This document shows positions 1 through 8,832 of a DNA stretch of 40,250 bases, piece after piece (position 1 is the stretch's first letter; each line of letters starts with the position of its first letter). The notes below the pieces were generated by a model, which did no database searches, had not been told where the DNA came from, and saw only the letters and a list, made by a program, of their open reading frames with translations. Made by a program: the position numbers and the translations under genes. The stretch is taken from the IMG/VR virus record IMGVR_UViG_3300049893_001839, positions 1 to 40,250 of that record. One strand, 5' to 3'. Source of the DNA: a virus.

Positions 1-349
1 CGTTAAAGGTGATAATAAATCTAGGGGATCTGTTAAACCGGCTCTGCCGAGACATCTTAGCAAAACCAAAAGTTTGTTGAAAGACGTTGATATCTAACAA
101 GCCCTTTTCCATAACCCAAGCCATTTGAACTTCGCCATCCAAATAACGAGGAACCCGCTGATTAAGTTCTAGATAGGCTTCCGTAGCATTTCTTACAGTA
201 ACAACGATCGAAGTAAAGGAACCGAGAAGAACTAAACCACCATTAGAATCAGCAGACCGCCCACCATCGGCTACCCACACATCAACGTCATAGCCTTGAA
301 TCGGGTCTGGTCCGCCAAAATCCGTGACCTGACTGATATTAGTAGCCAT
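1..349 (-). CDS. tail tube-like protein paralog (partial, runs off left edge)
   Basis: The reverse complement opens with ATG at 347-349 and stays open to the window edge (about 116 residues seen). It begins MATNISQVTDFGGPDPIQGY. From residue 9 it aligns closely with the second half of the next gene upstream (shared DFGGPDPIQGYDVD, VLLGSFT, then NATEAYLE against NSTEAYLE, and FNRSPRFIITF against YNLLPRMNITF). The two genes are tandem paralogs. The start overlaps the stop of the upstream gene by one base (TAATG), implying translational coupling. Position just after the sheath suggests a tail tube or tube-like protein. The role is inferred from order, not from a known motif. Confidence 0.75.
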   Translation of the reverse strand, partial: MATNISQVTDFGGPDPIQGYDVDVWVADGGRSADSNGGLVLLGSFTSIVVTVRNATEAYLELNQRVPRYLDGEVQMAWVMEKGLLDINVFQQTFGFAKMSRQSRFNRSPRFIITFN

Positions 350-1638
350 TACTTATTCACCTCTACCAAATTCTCTGTAGTTGCCCTTCTTATTGTAGCA
401 GGATCTTGATTTAAAGAAAACGTAGTGTCTGCCATTCTTGTTGGTATCGTATCTAAAGCCCCATTATTATTCTTATCCGGCTGTAATGCTGGTGGATCCC
501 CACCAAGAGAAACTATTTCTTCTGCCACGCCCGTCCATTGAGTAGCAACAACCTGTTTGCCCGCCCCTGCGTCTATATTAAACGCATCTATCTTGCAGCT
601 TTTAAGCACAAATCGTCCATTGGGCTTACGTTTAAACTTAATATGCGTTACTTCAGGAGGAACATTAGCATTATTACCAAAGAAGCTACCTATTTGGTCT
701 AATAAACTATTAGACCCAGACTGCTTCTGTTGGGGCTCTGCTGAGGCCCCCCTACCGTAATCTACTTCATGGTTAAGTTCAGAAACTGGTCGCCCTTCTC
801 GGTCATAGCTTACTGTATTTACGTTAAACGTAATATTCATTCTTGGTAATAAGTTATAACTAGTTCTATAACCAAAGACAGAAACTCCAAAAGTTTCTCT
901 TAGAACATCCATATCAATTAAGCCTTTTTCTAAAGAAAAGGCTATTTGGGTTTCCCCATCAAAATAAATGGGATTTCTAGAATCCCATTCTAAATAAGCC
1001 TCAGTAGAATTTCTAATCATTAGTTTTATATTAGTAAAAGATCCTAGTAATACTTGGCCCCCGAAAGCTAAATTAGTATCACTGGGAGGAGTATCTCCCA
1101 AACCAGCTGTGGCTAAATCTAGCCTTTGTACCCAAATATCTACATCATACCCCTGTATTGGGTCTGGGCCACCAAAGTCTGTCGTTGTATGGATACCGCT
1201 TGGTGGCGGGGGTGGAGCTACTGGCTTTACCTTTGTAAAACCATTTGCTAAAAGCTGCTCATCCGTTGGTGTAGTAAATTTAGGAGATACTACTTCGGTG
1301 TCTTGTTTATTATTATTTAAGATCTCATTGAACTTAGCAATAAACTGACTATATGCGGACACGTCAGCGTCGGCTACAAAGGCCCCGCCAATCAAGGTAG
1401 CAGGGTCAGTAGTGTTGTCTAGGTGTAGATTATACGCCTGACTATTAACTGTAATTGGGCCTTTAAGATTGTATAGGGTTTGTTTGGGATCCGCTGTTAC
1501 TGTAGGGCCTGTAAGTTGATTTAAATGGCCTTGTAGCGCCTCTTTAACTGCAGGATCAGTAAAGTTAACAGAATTGAATAAACCATTCAATTCTGCCCTT
1601 TGCTTATCATCTGGTTTAAAGGAATCAAATTTAGCCAT
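349..1638 (-). CDS. tail tube-like virion protein with N-terminal extension
   Basis: 429 residues. Residues 1-140 are an extension absent from the downstream paralog and end in a proline run (KPVAPPPPPSG) that looks like a linker. The tube-like domain starts near residue 150 (TTTDFGGPDPIQGYDVDIWV) and includes TEAYLEWDSR and a beta-rich C-terminal part. The gene lies directly after the sheath gene in the minus-strand virion operon, separated by a strong hairpin. Gene order sheath then tube is typical of contractile-tailed phages, so tail tube is the best guess. A tube cap or terminator, or a baseplate-proximal protein, is possible. Confidence 0.65.
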   Translation of the reverse strand: MAKFDSFKPDDKQRAELNGLFNSVNFTDPAVKEALQGHLNQLTGPTVTADPKQTLYNLKGPITVNSQAYNLHLDNTTDPATLIGGAFVADADVSAYSQFIAKFNEILNNNKQDTEVVSPKFTTPTDEQLLANGFTKVKPVAPPPPPSGIHTTTDFGGPDPIQGYDVDIWVQRLDLATAGLGDTPPSDTNLAFGGQVLLGSFTNIKLMIRNSTEAYLEWDSRNPIYFDGETQIAFSLEKGLIDMDVLRETFGVSVFGYRTSYNLLPRMNITFNVNTVSYDREGRPVSELNHEVDYGRGASAEPQQKQSGSNSLLDQIGSFFGNNANVPPEVTHIKFKRKPNGRFVLKSCKIDAFNIDAGAGKQVVATQWTGVAEEIVSLGGDPPALQPDKNNNGALDTIPTRMADTTFSLNQDPATIRRATTENLVEVNK

Positions 1639-1651
1639 AAGTAATAAAAAT

Positions 1652-1676
1652 AAGGGGCGGGGAAGTCCCGCCCCTT
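1652..1676 (-). terminator. intergenic terminator/attenuator after the sheath gene
   Basis: A 10-bp perfect GC-rich stem (1652-1661 with 1667-1676) with a 5-nt loop. On the minus strand it is followed by ATTTTTATT. It lies between the sheath and the tube-like gene, so it probably reduces or partly ends transcription downstream of the sheath. Confidence 0.75.
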
Positions 1677-1686
1677 AGCCTTTCTA

Positions 1687-3852
1687 TTAGCCGCCGACCG
1701 AAGTAGTTACATCGGCACTTAGGAATCTACGAATGCCGATCACTACATAATCCGCAGGGAAGACTGGAGTGAAGAAGACTTCAGCCCGCAGGAACCCAGA
1801 GGCTACACGATCCGGAGGATTATTAGTACTATCGACTTGAGAAGCCTTAGTATTAGCAATAATACCGCGGCTAAGCAACAGACCCATATAAGTATCTAAC
1901 TGCTGAGCAAACTGGTTGCGGAGCACAGACGTATTGGGCTGAGACTTAACCCACTGAACCATTCTAAACAGATCTGTCTTGATTTGGTTATAGACTCTGC
2001 GAACAGAGACCCAATACCAAGCACCATCAGAGCTTAGGGTGCGACCATTCAAACAGTGGAAGCCACCAGTGGCCGGATCTAGGATCAGAGCCTCCATACG
2101 AGCCTTAGTATACTCATTAAAAGCCTGAGACGTAGTTACTGTATCCACCTCAACAACATTAGTTAAGAAGGGGCTAGAGCTACGAGCAGCGGGACTTACC
2201 TGAACACCAGTTACTGCCAAGTGGCCAGCATAGAAACCGTCAGGAGAAGCACCGAAACGAGCTAGTGTACTCTGACCTGCATAAGTAACCCAGCCAGCAA
2301 CCATAACACCAGACCCCGTGTTAGTGTTATAAGGCTGAGTAACAGTAGCGAGCTGAGCAATATCCATATTTTTGTCTGCATTCAACACCGCAATTCTGTA
2401 CCCAGCGATTGCATCCGCTGTTTCTGCCTGTTGCAAAAGCGCGGCACGAATGTTAGCACTGGTCTGGCCCGCAGCCAATACGATATTAACGTTCTTGGTC
2501 GCCATCAGATCTAGCATATCAATAAAGTCTTGATCTAGAATTGCAGGACCTTCAGACCCACCAGCTAGATTTAGAGAAGATACTTCTTCTGGGGTTAGAG
2601 AATTATTACTACCAACAAAGGTGATTCTAATAAGATTAGAATTCTTAGTAGCAATTAATTCATCATTAGTATCTAAGTTAGCCGCAGCCAAACTTAGATC
2701 AAAATAAGATTCAGTCTCTTCGGTCTCAGTATCAACCGCCACGATATTCCACAGACCAGCAGCAGAACCAGGAGACGTTTCGATCTGGATATTATCGCCC
2801 CAGAGACCTTCAGAAGCCGCAGAAACCACGATGAGATCCGCAGGAGTAATCGTAGAGTCTTGGAGGATAATAGAGCTCCGTACGGGCCCGTCAGCGCCTC
2901 CCGTCATATTTACATTCGCGTGCTGAGTACCACCAAGCAACGTAGCCGCTGATGGAGTAATTGTAGCGCCAACAGAATCGGTATTAGCTGCTAGGGTGAT
3001 GGAGTTACCAACGATACCATAAGTGACATACGTGATGTCTACAACACCTAGAGTATTAGTAGAAATATAATCGGCATCAGCATCAATTAGAGTGGCAAGA
3101 GCATCCGCCACATCAGTTTCATCATCACCACCAAGAGCAACATAAGTAAAGGGGGTGCCATCTAGGGTAATCGTAAAACTTTCACCAGTTAACACACCAG
3201 CGGAAACAGTGACTTGGCCAGTAGCCTGAGTGCCTGTATTAGTTGGGGTTACAACAACGCCTGCAGGAGGAGTAGAGCTATCTAACCGTAGAGAATACCG
3301 ATAGAAGTTAGCTGCAGCACCTGCTGTCGCGGCGCTAAACGAAACGACGCCTAAAGCAGAAGTCGCATCAATTAAAGCGGTGACATCAATATCAGTGTTA
3401 ATAGCAGTAGCCGCTGCGGTAGCAATTTGAGTAGCCGTAGAAAGAGCGGTTACGTTAACAGCTACGGCATACGTATTTTGCAAAACGTTAGACGTATTGT
3501 ATTCGTCAAAGTCAAACCAAATTATCCCGTTAGTAACTAAAGAAGGGTTAGCTACCGTAAACGTAACAGAACCAATAGCTTCTTTAGCAGAGCCCATAAC
3601 CCGGATAAGACCGAAGTCAGTCGCACCTTGATCAAAAGCAGCTTGGGTAGCTACAGACCCCAAATGAATCGTAGCGCTATACATAGAAGCGAATTCATCA
3701 TAGCTACCACGAAGCTTGAATACGCCATTAGGACCTTTTCTAAAGGTGCCTACAATACCAATTCTAGCGGTAGATCCAAGCGAGACAGGTCGAGGACTGT
3801 CGTTGATCTCCTCAAACTGAATGTTTGGATAAAGAAGATTCTGAAGAGCCAT
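1687..3852 (-). CDS. contractile tail sheath protein
   Basis: 721 residues. The N-terminus (ALQNLLYPNIQFEEINDSPR, then GSTARIGIVGTFRKGPNGVF) and the C-terminal part (GGFHCLNGRTL, WYWVSVRRVYNQIKTDL, then FTPVFPADYVVIGIRR) follow the pattern of phage tail sheath proteins. These form the contractile outer tube. Residues about 88-200 and 205-318 are two beta-rich, Ala/Thr/Asp-rich insert domains resembling each other and one in the 690-residue protein at 4764-6836. Such surface inserts are common in sheaths. The gene lies between the connector gene and the tube-like genes. The family call is strong from length, both ends and position. Confidence 0.88.
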   Translation of the reverse strand: MALQNLLYPNIQFEEINDSPRPVSLGSTARIGIVGTFRKGPNGVFKLRGSYDEFASMYSATIHLGSVATQAAFDQGATDFGLIRVMGSAKEAIGSVTFTVANPSLVTNGIIWFDFDEYNTSNVLQNTYAVAVNVTALSTATQIATAAATAINTDIDVTALIDATSALGVVSFSAATAGAAANFYRYSLRLDSSTPPAGVVVTPTNTGTQATGQVTVSAGVLTGESFTITLDGTPFTYVALGGDDETDVADALATLIDADADYISTNTLGVVDITYVTYGIVGNSITLAANTDSVGATITPSAATLLGGTQHANVNMTGGADGPVRSSIILQDSTITPADLIVVSAASEGLWGDNIQIETSPGSAAGLWNIVAVDTETEETESYFDLSLAAANLDTNDELIATKNSNLIRITFVGSNNSLTPEEVSSLNLAGGSEGPAILDQDFIDMLDLMATKNVNIVLAAGQTSANIRAALLQQAETADAIAGYRIAVLNADKNMDIAQLATVTQPYNTNTGSGVMVAGWVTYAGQSTLARFGASPDGFYAGHLAVTGVQVSPAARSSSPFLTNVVEVDTVTTSQAFNEYTKARMEALILDPATGGFHCLNGRTLSSDGAWYWVSVRRVYNQIKTDLFRMVQWVKSQPNTSVLRNQFAQQLDTYMGLLLSRGIIANTKASQVDSTNNPPDRVASGFLRAEVFFTPVFPADYVVIGIRRFLSADVTTSVGG

Positions 3853-3861
3853 TATTCACTC

Positions 3862-4764
3862 CTATGACCCAGAAATCGTCACAAAGTCATCTCTGGACTG
3901 TGATATAAGATCGATTATCTTAATAACGTTTACATTTAGTGTATCATAAAAGGTTCCTGTACTAGGATCCACCAGAAAAGATAGAGGAAGAGTTTCATTG
4001 GTATTACAGTTGTAATACCGATCCTCGCTTAAACTATAACAAACTGGTACACCAGACACGGTTCCTACCTGACCACCAATCACTTCAATTAGATTACCGG
4101 TTTCTATGTTTCTCTTCGAGTAGTACACCACTTCCCAGAGTAAAGAAGCTGTGTGGAATATAAGGCCCTCGTCGGTCCATCTTCCAGTATTAAAATTAAT
4201 CCAATTAACATAGGAATTTGTGAGCAAATTACGCGGTTGGCCTATTACTGCGGGTAAATGTCTTAACTCACTTACTAAAATAAGTCGAATAATCTCCATC
4301 CATTGTCTTAGGGTTTGTTCTACTCTATTAAATTCAAATGTAGTAGGCTGTGTATTTTGTATAAATGGATCTACTGTAGTTTCCGTATTATAACCAGCTA
4401 GATGCATCTTGATCATAATATAAGCTTTAGTTTCGTCTAGGGCTCCTAGAGGCGTCCCTCCGCTCCCTATACTATACGGTTTAAAGACAAGAGAAGCATT
4501 AGGGCTCTGGGTAGTCAGAGAACCGTCTACATTAGTTAGATAAGAGTAGGGATAGATGGACATCGTAAGACCAGCAGTATTTCTTACTTCGATGCCATCA
4601 TAATCTCTCATCTTAGAAATTCTAAGCTGGTTACCATTATTATCTATAATAGGTGGATCATTAATAACTGGGTGTATGGCTAAATTAATAAATAGATTTT
4701 CTAATACTTCTTGTATGTGTGTAACTCTACGGTTATTAATACCTGCATTGCCTTCGTAGGCCAT
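3862..4764 (-). CDS. head-tail connector / tail completion-type virion protein
   Basis: 300 residues, no signal peptide or membrane segment. Rich in Asn, Tyr, Ile and Thr, as virion proteins here are. No catalytic motif is visible. It overlaps the upstream 690-residue gene by one base and lies just before the sheath. That is where neck, completion or adaptor proteins sit in myovirus genomes. The function is inferred from position only. A baseplate role cannot be excluded. Confidence 0.5.
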   Translation of the reverse strand: MAYEGNAGINNRRVTHIQEVLENLFINLAIHPVINDPPIIDNNGNQLRISKMRDYDGIEVRNTAGLTMSIYPYSYLTNVDGSLTTQSPNASLVFKPYSIGSGGTPLGALDETKAYIMIKMHLAGYNTETTVDPFIQNTQPTTFEFNRVEQTLRQWMEIIRLILVSELRHLPAVIGQPRNLLTNSYVNWINFNTGRWTDEGLIFHTASLLWEVVYYSKRNIETGNLIEVIGGQVGTVSGVPVCYSLSEDRYYNCNTNETLPLSFLVDPSTGTFYDTLNVNVIKIIDLISQSRDDFVTISGS

Positions 4765-6836
4765 TATTGAAAGTCCTTGTTAAAGTCATCTATACATTTA
4801 AATACCTTAGAAAGCCTCTTAGAAATCTTAGGTTCTGAGATATATACTTTGCCATTATCCGTGGCTGTAAGAGACGTAGGTTGTGTAGATACAGAGGTGG
4901 GATTAAAGAACTTAGCCGGAACTATTACAGACTTAGCTTGGTTATCAAATGTATATGCTAAATCAGTAGAAATAAAGCTCTTTGGGACTACTGCAAAAGT
5001 TAAAGCTGCTGGAACAGTTAATATATCAAAGACAACATTATAGTGAACTTCGTCTCTTGTATATGGAACAATAGTTAAGCCCGGGGCATAAGACGGGGTC
5101 CCCTGAATAACAAATTTAGTTGGAGCTCTTAAAGCACCTAGCAGGCGAGAAGTCGCGGAGAACGTAGCAATATCATTAGCAATAGCACTAACTACCTGGA
5201 TAGCAGTCATCCCCGTAGTTACATTAACTGTTCGCGTTCTATTTACACTAATAGGAACTGGATTTAGCGTATCAATCATTTCTTGTGATCTAAAAGTAAC
5301 AGTTCCGTTACTCGGTAGAGTATTAGCGTCTCTACCATTAGTTAGAGTAGCCCCCGAAGCTGTTATAAAGGCCGTAGAAGATGTTGTAGACACAGTTAGG
5401 GTAATTGTATTACCAAGCGAACCAACAGTGACTGCAGGGCTTCCTGTGACCCTTACATCGGTAATCTTTACTTGGCCTGCTAGGGGGCTTATCGCACTAA
5501 AGTCTGTTAAAGGATCAATTACTGCTATAAGGCCATTTACTACATCTGCAACAACATCCGTTGGTCCTGCTGTAAAGCTATAGGTGGTACCGCCTAAAAC
5601 TACATCAAACTGATCTGTATCAGCAACAGTACCAGTAATATTTACTAGCCCATATGCAGCAGAACCCGGATCAACAATTTGAAAGTAAAACGTATCAGAT
5701 AAGCTAGATTCAGACGTTGTTGTCGGTTCAAGAGAAGTTCTCTCGCCGGTCTGTAAATCCAGCATTACAGAGTGAGGGCCTTCAACGGTTAGGCCGCTAT
5801 ATTGGCCAATGTCTCCGTATAAAAGACCAGGAATTCCGGGCTTACTAAAGTTTAGATTACCTGGAACTGTTTCTGAGAATAACTGCAGAGTAAAGTTAAT
5901 AAAGTCTACGGACTTATCGTATAAGTATGGGGTGACTTGTAAATAACCTAAGGTAGCTGTAACAGAGGGAGACTGAGTGCTATTAAAAGTAAGGGCTGGA
6001 TAGTTTAGATAGTCTATAGTTCTAGATCCTGTAACGGGTCTGCCTTCGTTAGCCCCTAAAGTTACGGGGATAAAAGGTGTAGAAGAAGTATTATTAATCG
6101 TTTGTTTATTACGCCATTCTTGTTCGATTCTATATAAGATACGACCCGGTGTATCTCCGCCTAATACATCTACTACAATGTTGTCTAGGACCTTAAAGCC
6201 GGTCCAAAGAACCGCTTCGCCTACTTTTGCTCCAACAGTTCCAGGTACGCCTGTATAGGTCACCCCGCTATTATTAGTAGCATTATAGGTAGCGAAGTCG
6301 TTGTTAATGTCTAGGGCCAAATAAAGCTTTACTAACTTGCCTTCAGCAAGTTTAGTTTCTTTTACACTTGTTACCGCCCCATCAAAGAACGGGGTTCTAA
6401 TAAGTTTCTCTAGATCAGACATGGCTTGTTTATCAAGCTCAATAGCATAGTCTGCCTGAGGTTTAACCTGAGCAGCAATCTGGTTGGTTAGCAAGCTAGC
6501 GGCTAACTTAGCTGCTATAGAATAAGTAGCATCCTTCATAAGGGGATGCGCTGTAATCATTGTATTAATAAGATCTTGTACAGCCAGCTGCGCTACTGGA
6601 TCAGCCATCTCATCTAAGGTATCAAACCAGACACTTACACCAGTATTAGATGCGCCCCCCTCAACGTTCATGTGAGATCTTGTCGCAGAGAGAATTCGCA
6701 TACGAATTCTAGGGAAGGCATGATCGTTTAAAACAGTTCTGATCTGAGAGGCGGGAGTCTGTGATAGCAGAACATTTAGAGATCTGACCATAGAAATGAT
6801 CGGATCACTATTAGAGAGAATCGTTGGAAACGACAT
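4764..6836 (-). CDS. large structural protein of the neck/tail region with beta-sandwich insert
   Basis: 690 residues. The N-terminal half is mixed. Residues about 385-505 are a beta-rich insert (FDVVLGGTTYSF, then GSLGNTITLTVSTTS) of the same style as the inserts in the sheath (FTITLDGTPFTYVAL, then GIVGNSITLAANTDS). No enzyme motif is seen. It follows a terminator-like hairpin and is translationally linked to the 300-residue gene after it. Its size and position between decoration-like protein and sheath suggest a neck, collar or whisker-type virion component. I do not recognise the family. Confidence 0.5.
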   Translation of the reverse strand: MSFPTILSNSDPIISMVRSLNVLLSQTPASQIRTVLNDHAFPRIRMRILSATRSHMNVEGGASNTGVSVWFDTLDEMADPVAQLAVQDLINTMITAHPLMKDATYSIAAKLAASLLTNQIAAQVKPQADYAIELDKQAMSDLEKLIRTPFFDGAVTSVKETKLAEGKLVKLYLALDINNDFATYNATNNSGVTYTGVPGTVGAKVGEAVLWTGFKVLDNIVVDVLGGDTPGRILYRIEQEWRNKQTINNTSSTPFIPVTLGANEGRPVTGSRTIDYLNYPALTFNSTQSPSVTATLGYLQVTPYLYDKSVDFINFTLQLFSETVPGNLNFSKPGIPGLLYGDIGQYSGLTVEGPHSVMLDLQTGERTSLEPTTTSESSLSDTFYFQIVDPGSAAYGLVNITGTVADTDQFDVVLGGTTYSFTAGPTDVVADVVNGLIAVIDPLTDFSAISPLAGQVKITDVRVTGSPAVTVGSLGNTITLTVSTTSSTAFITASGATLTNGRDANTLPSNGTVTFRSQEMIDTLNPVPISVNRTRTVNVTTGMTAIQVVSAIANDIATFSATSRLLGALRAPTKFVIQGTPSYAPGLTIVPYTRDEVHYNVVFDILTVPAALTFAVVPKSFISTDLAYTFDNQAKSVIVPAKFFNPTSVSTQPTSLTATDNGKVYISEPKISKRLSKVFKCIDDFNKDFQ

Positions 6837-6855
6837 CTAACCGTCCCTAAAAATA

Positions 6856-6884
6856 ATAGACGAGGAGCAGAACTCCTCGTCTAT
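6856..6884 (-). terminator. terminator between 89-residue and 690-residue genes
   Basis: A 12-bp perfect stem (6856-6867 with 6873-6884) with a 5-nt loop, followed on the minus strand by TATTTTTA. It divides the capsid block from the neck/tail block, so it likely sets their relative expression. Confidence 0.75.
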
Positions 6885-6898
6885 AGTATCATATAAAG

Positions 6899-7168
6899 CT
6901 ATTCAGCTTCTACTGGAGCTTGCTTGCCCTTCTTGACCTTCTTTTCCGCTACTGGTTCAGTAACTTCAAGAGTCTCAAGATCCGCGTCCTTGATGAACTC
7001 TACTGGAGCTTCGTCCTTCTTCAGGACTTCTGGGTTTAGAACGTGATAGTAAGGAAACACACTCTCAAGCATATGCCGATCATATGCTTCCTTACTCATC
7101 TCAACCGTATCTCCAGCATAGTGGCCATTATGTGGATGGATAACAAGCGCCTTTACTACTTCAGACAT
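6899..7168 (-). CDS. small acidic/lysine-rich virion-module protein
   Basis: 89 residues. The N-terminal 50 residues (EVVKALVIHPHNGHYAGDTV, then EAYDRHMLES) look folded and small. The C-terminal 40 are charged and probably disordered (EPVAEKKVKKGKQAPVEAE). It lies between the decoration-like gene and the terminator at 6856. Small proteins of this look occur beside capsid genes in many phages, but I cannot assign a function. Confidence 0.6.
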   Translation of the reverse strand: MSEVVKALVIHPHNGHYAGDTVEMSKEAYDRHMLESVFPYYHVLNPEVLKKDEAPVEFIKDADLETLEVTEPVAEKKVKKGKQAPVEAE

Positions 7169-7183
7169 AAACTACCCCTTAGA

Positions 7184-7654
7184 TTAGACTAGAGACTCCC
7201 GACCAACGTAGCTGATAGAAGTGTTACCAGCAATAGCACCGGCAGCTTTAGTAAACGTGCAAAGTTTTACCGAAGGCGTGCCTAAGTCCATAACATTAGG
7301 CGCATTCGTCAAACCAGGCTGGTTAACTAATACCATAGGGCCTTCAGTCATAAAAACAGCGGCTTCTGCTGTTTCGTCGGCCGTACCGTTGGTTAATAGA
7401 TAAAGAGTATAAGTACCATCAGCTAGAGCAGTACTATCATAAGTCACAGCAGCGGTGAGGGTTAGTTCAGGACCACCTTCATTTAGCTGTTGGTCATTTA
7501 GCGCTGTTAACTGAGCAGAAGTGATGCCCATTCTAGCGCGGCCCGTTGAAACGGTTAATTGGTTAGCACCAGTCCGGGTAACGTCCAAACCGCTTAGCAC
7601 ACCCTTGCCAGAGCGCACATTACGGATGGCCTCATGATCAAAACGAAGACCCAT
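7184..7654 (-). CDS. capsid decoration-like / head accessory protein
   Basis: 156 residues, beta-rich and Thr/Ala/Gly-rich, with no membrane segment. It begins MGLRFDHEAIRNVRSGKGVL. It lies immediately after the major capsid gene across a short hairpin. Head decoration proteins, which bind the outer capsid surface, are usually encoded here. No family-specific motif was recognised, so the role rests on position, size and composition. Confidence 0.5.
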   Translation of the reverse strand: MGLRFDHEAIRNVRSGKGVLSGLDVTRTGANQLTVSTGRARMGITSAQLTALNDQQLNEGGPELTLTAAVTYDSTALADGTYTLYLLTNGTADETAEAAVFMTEGPMVLVNQPGLTNAPNVMDLGTPSVKLCTFTKAAGAIAGNTSISYVGRESLV

Positions 7655-7674
7655 TCTTTTTCTCTCCTTAAATT

Positions 7675-7694
7675 GGGGGAGCCGTAGCTCCCCC
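7675..7694 (-). terminator. hairpin after the major capsid gene
   Basis: An 8-bp perfect stem (7675-7682 with 7687-7694) with a CGTA loop. It lies between the capsid gene and the decoration-like gene. On the minus strand it is followed only by AATTTAAGG, so it may be a weak terminator or an mRNA 3' stabiliser. Confidence 0.5.
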
Positions 7695-7707
7695 TACATA
7701 TTAACTA

Positions 7708-8814
7708 TTAGGTTACAGTATCAATCTTGTTCTGAATGGTCGCTTCAACGCCAACAGTCATGATACCGACCCAATCAGGATACCGAAGATAGGGTAGACC
7801 AGTGTTACCCATTTGGATAGAACGGCCCGGAGGGGCTGGAGGACTAGTATCAGGACCAGACCGCATCCATAGACCAGGACGGCCCATGGGATCTTCACCT
7901 ACGCACATATCTTGGCGGCCGACAAATTCACCCTGTTGTTGTTCATGCCGCATAGCAAGAATAGCAACCTTGTGAACGGGCCAAACAAATTTACGGGTAT
8001 TGGTTACAGGATCATCGTATAGAGTATCGCAGACGAGAACTTGCATACCAGCGATGGCATAGAGCTCGCCGTTACGATATTCAACGAAACCTGTAGCATT
8101 TAGAGCACCAGAACCTTCAACCCGGTTGATGATATCCTGATTTAGGTCCAAGAGGGTCTTAAGATCAGAACGCATAACAATATGGGTTGGGTGAGTCTTA
8201 GCCGTTGCATAAATCTTCTGACGGAAGATAACTAGATCCCGAATAGGAGTAGCAGTAGCAAGGGCATCCCAGGTGCGGGTAGCGCCTAGAGGAGTTAAGT
8301 CCCGAAGGTTGCCCGCAGGAATCTGAGAGTTAACATTAAGAGTTACACCCGTCCGAGGATCGGTGTAGTTAATGCCACCCAAAAGCGCCATAGCCCGAAG
8401 GATAGCGAAGAAGTGGTTAGAACGGTTAGTTAGGCGCTGGACCCGATCAGCGATAAAGTCCTGACCAACCTTTTCATTCATCGTACCAACTTGGCGGAGG
8501 TTATTGATAACGTATTGGGGAACGAAGTCAGACTCACGAATGTGAGCAGGCTGCACAACCCGACGATCAACCAACGCAGAGTCGGTCATAGTGTCCGGTT
8601 GGCCCATCTCAACGAGAGGCGCAATACCAACACCATTACGAACGCGCTCGATAACTACAGTGGGGTCCATAGTAGGGCGCATAGGGAAAAATTGGGAAAT
8701 AGGATCACCAGGGAACTGTTCGAAGGCTTGCGCCATCTCAGTCAGAACGGTAGTGCCTAGAGAGGCAATATCGCCTACTTGACTGTAATCTGTATTCAGA
8801 CCATTAAAAGGCAT
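7708..8814 (-). CDS. major capsid protein
   Basis: 368 residues. The pattern fits the HK97-fold capsid family of the lambda gpE type: IRESDFVPQYVINNL, RVQRLTNRSNHFFAILRAMA, LVIFRQKIYATAKTHPTHIVM, LYAIAGMQVLVCDTLYDD, ending with GRPGLWMRSG and YPDWVGIMTVGVEATIQN. It assembles the icosahedral shell. It lies directly after the protease/scaffold gene, as usual. By eye its arginine codons lean to CGG/CGC, unlike the AGA-rich portal and giant polymerase genes, which fits very high expression. Confidence 0.88.
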   Translation of the reverse strand: MPFNGLNTDYSQVGDIASLGTTVLTEMAQAFEQFPGDPISQFFPMRPTMDPTVVIERVRNGVGIAPLVEMGQPDTMTDSALVDRRVVQPAHIRESDFVPQYVINNLRQVGTMNEKVGQDFIADRVQRLTNRSNHFFAILRAMALLGGINYTDPRTGVTLNVNSQIPAGNLRDLTPLGATRTWDALATATPIRDLVIFRQKIYATAKTHPTHIVMRSDLKTLLDLNQDIINRVEGSGALNATGFVEYRNGELYAIAGMQVLVCDTLYDDPVTNTRKFVWPVHKVAILAMRHEQQQGEFVGRQDMCVGEDPMGRPGLWMRSGPDTSPPAPPGRSIQMGNTGLPYLRYPDWVGIMTVGVEATIQNKIDTVT

Positions 8815-8832
8815 TCTATTCTCTCCTTAGCC

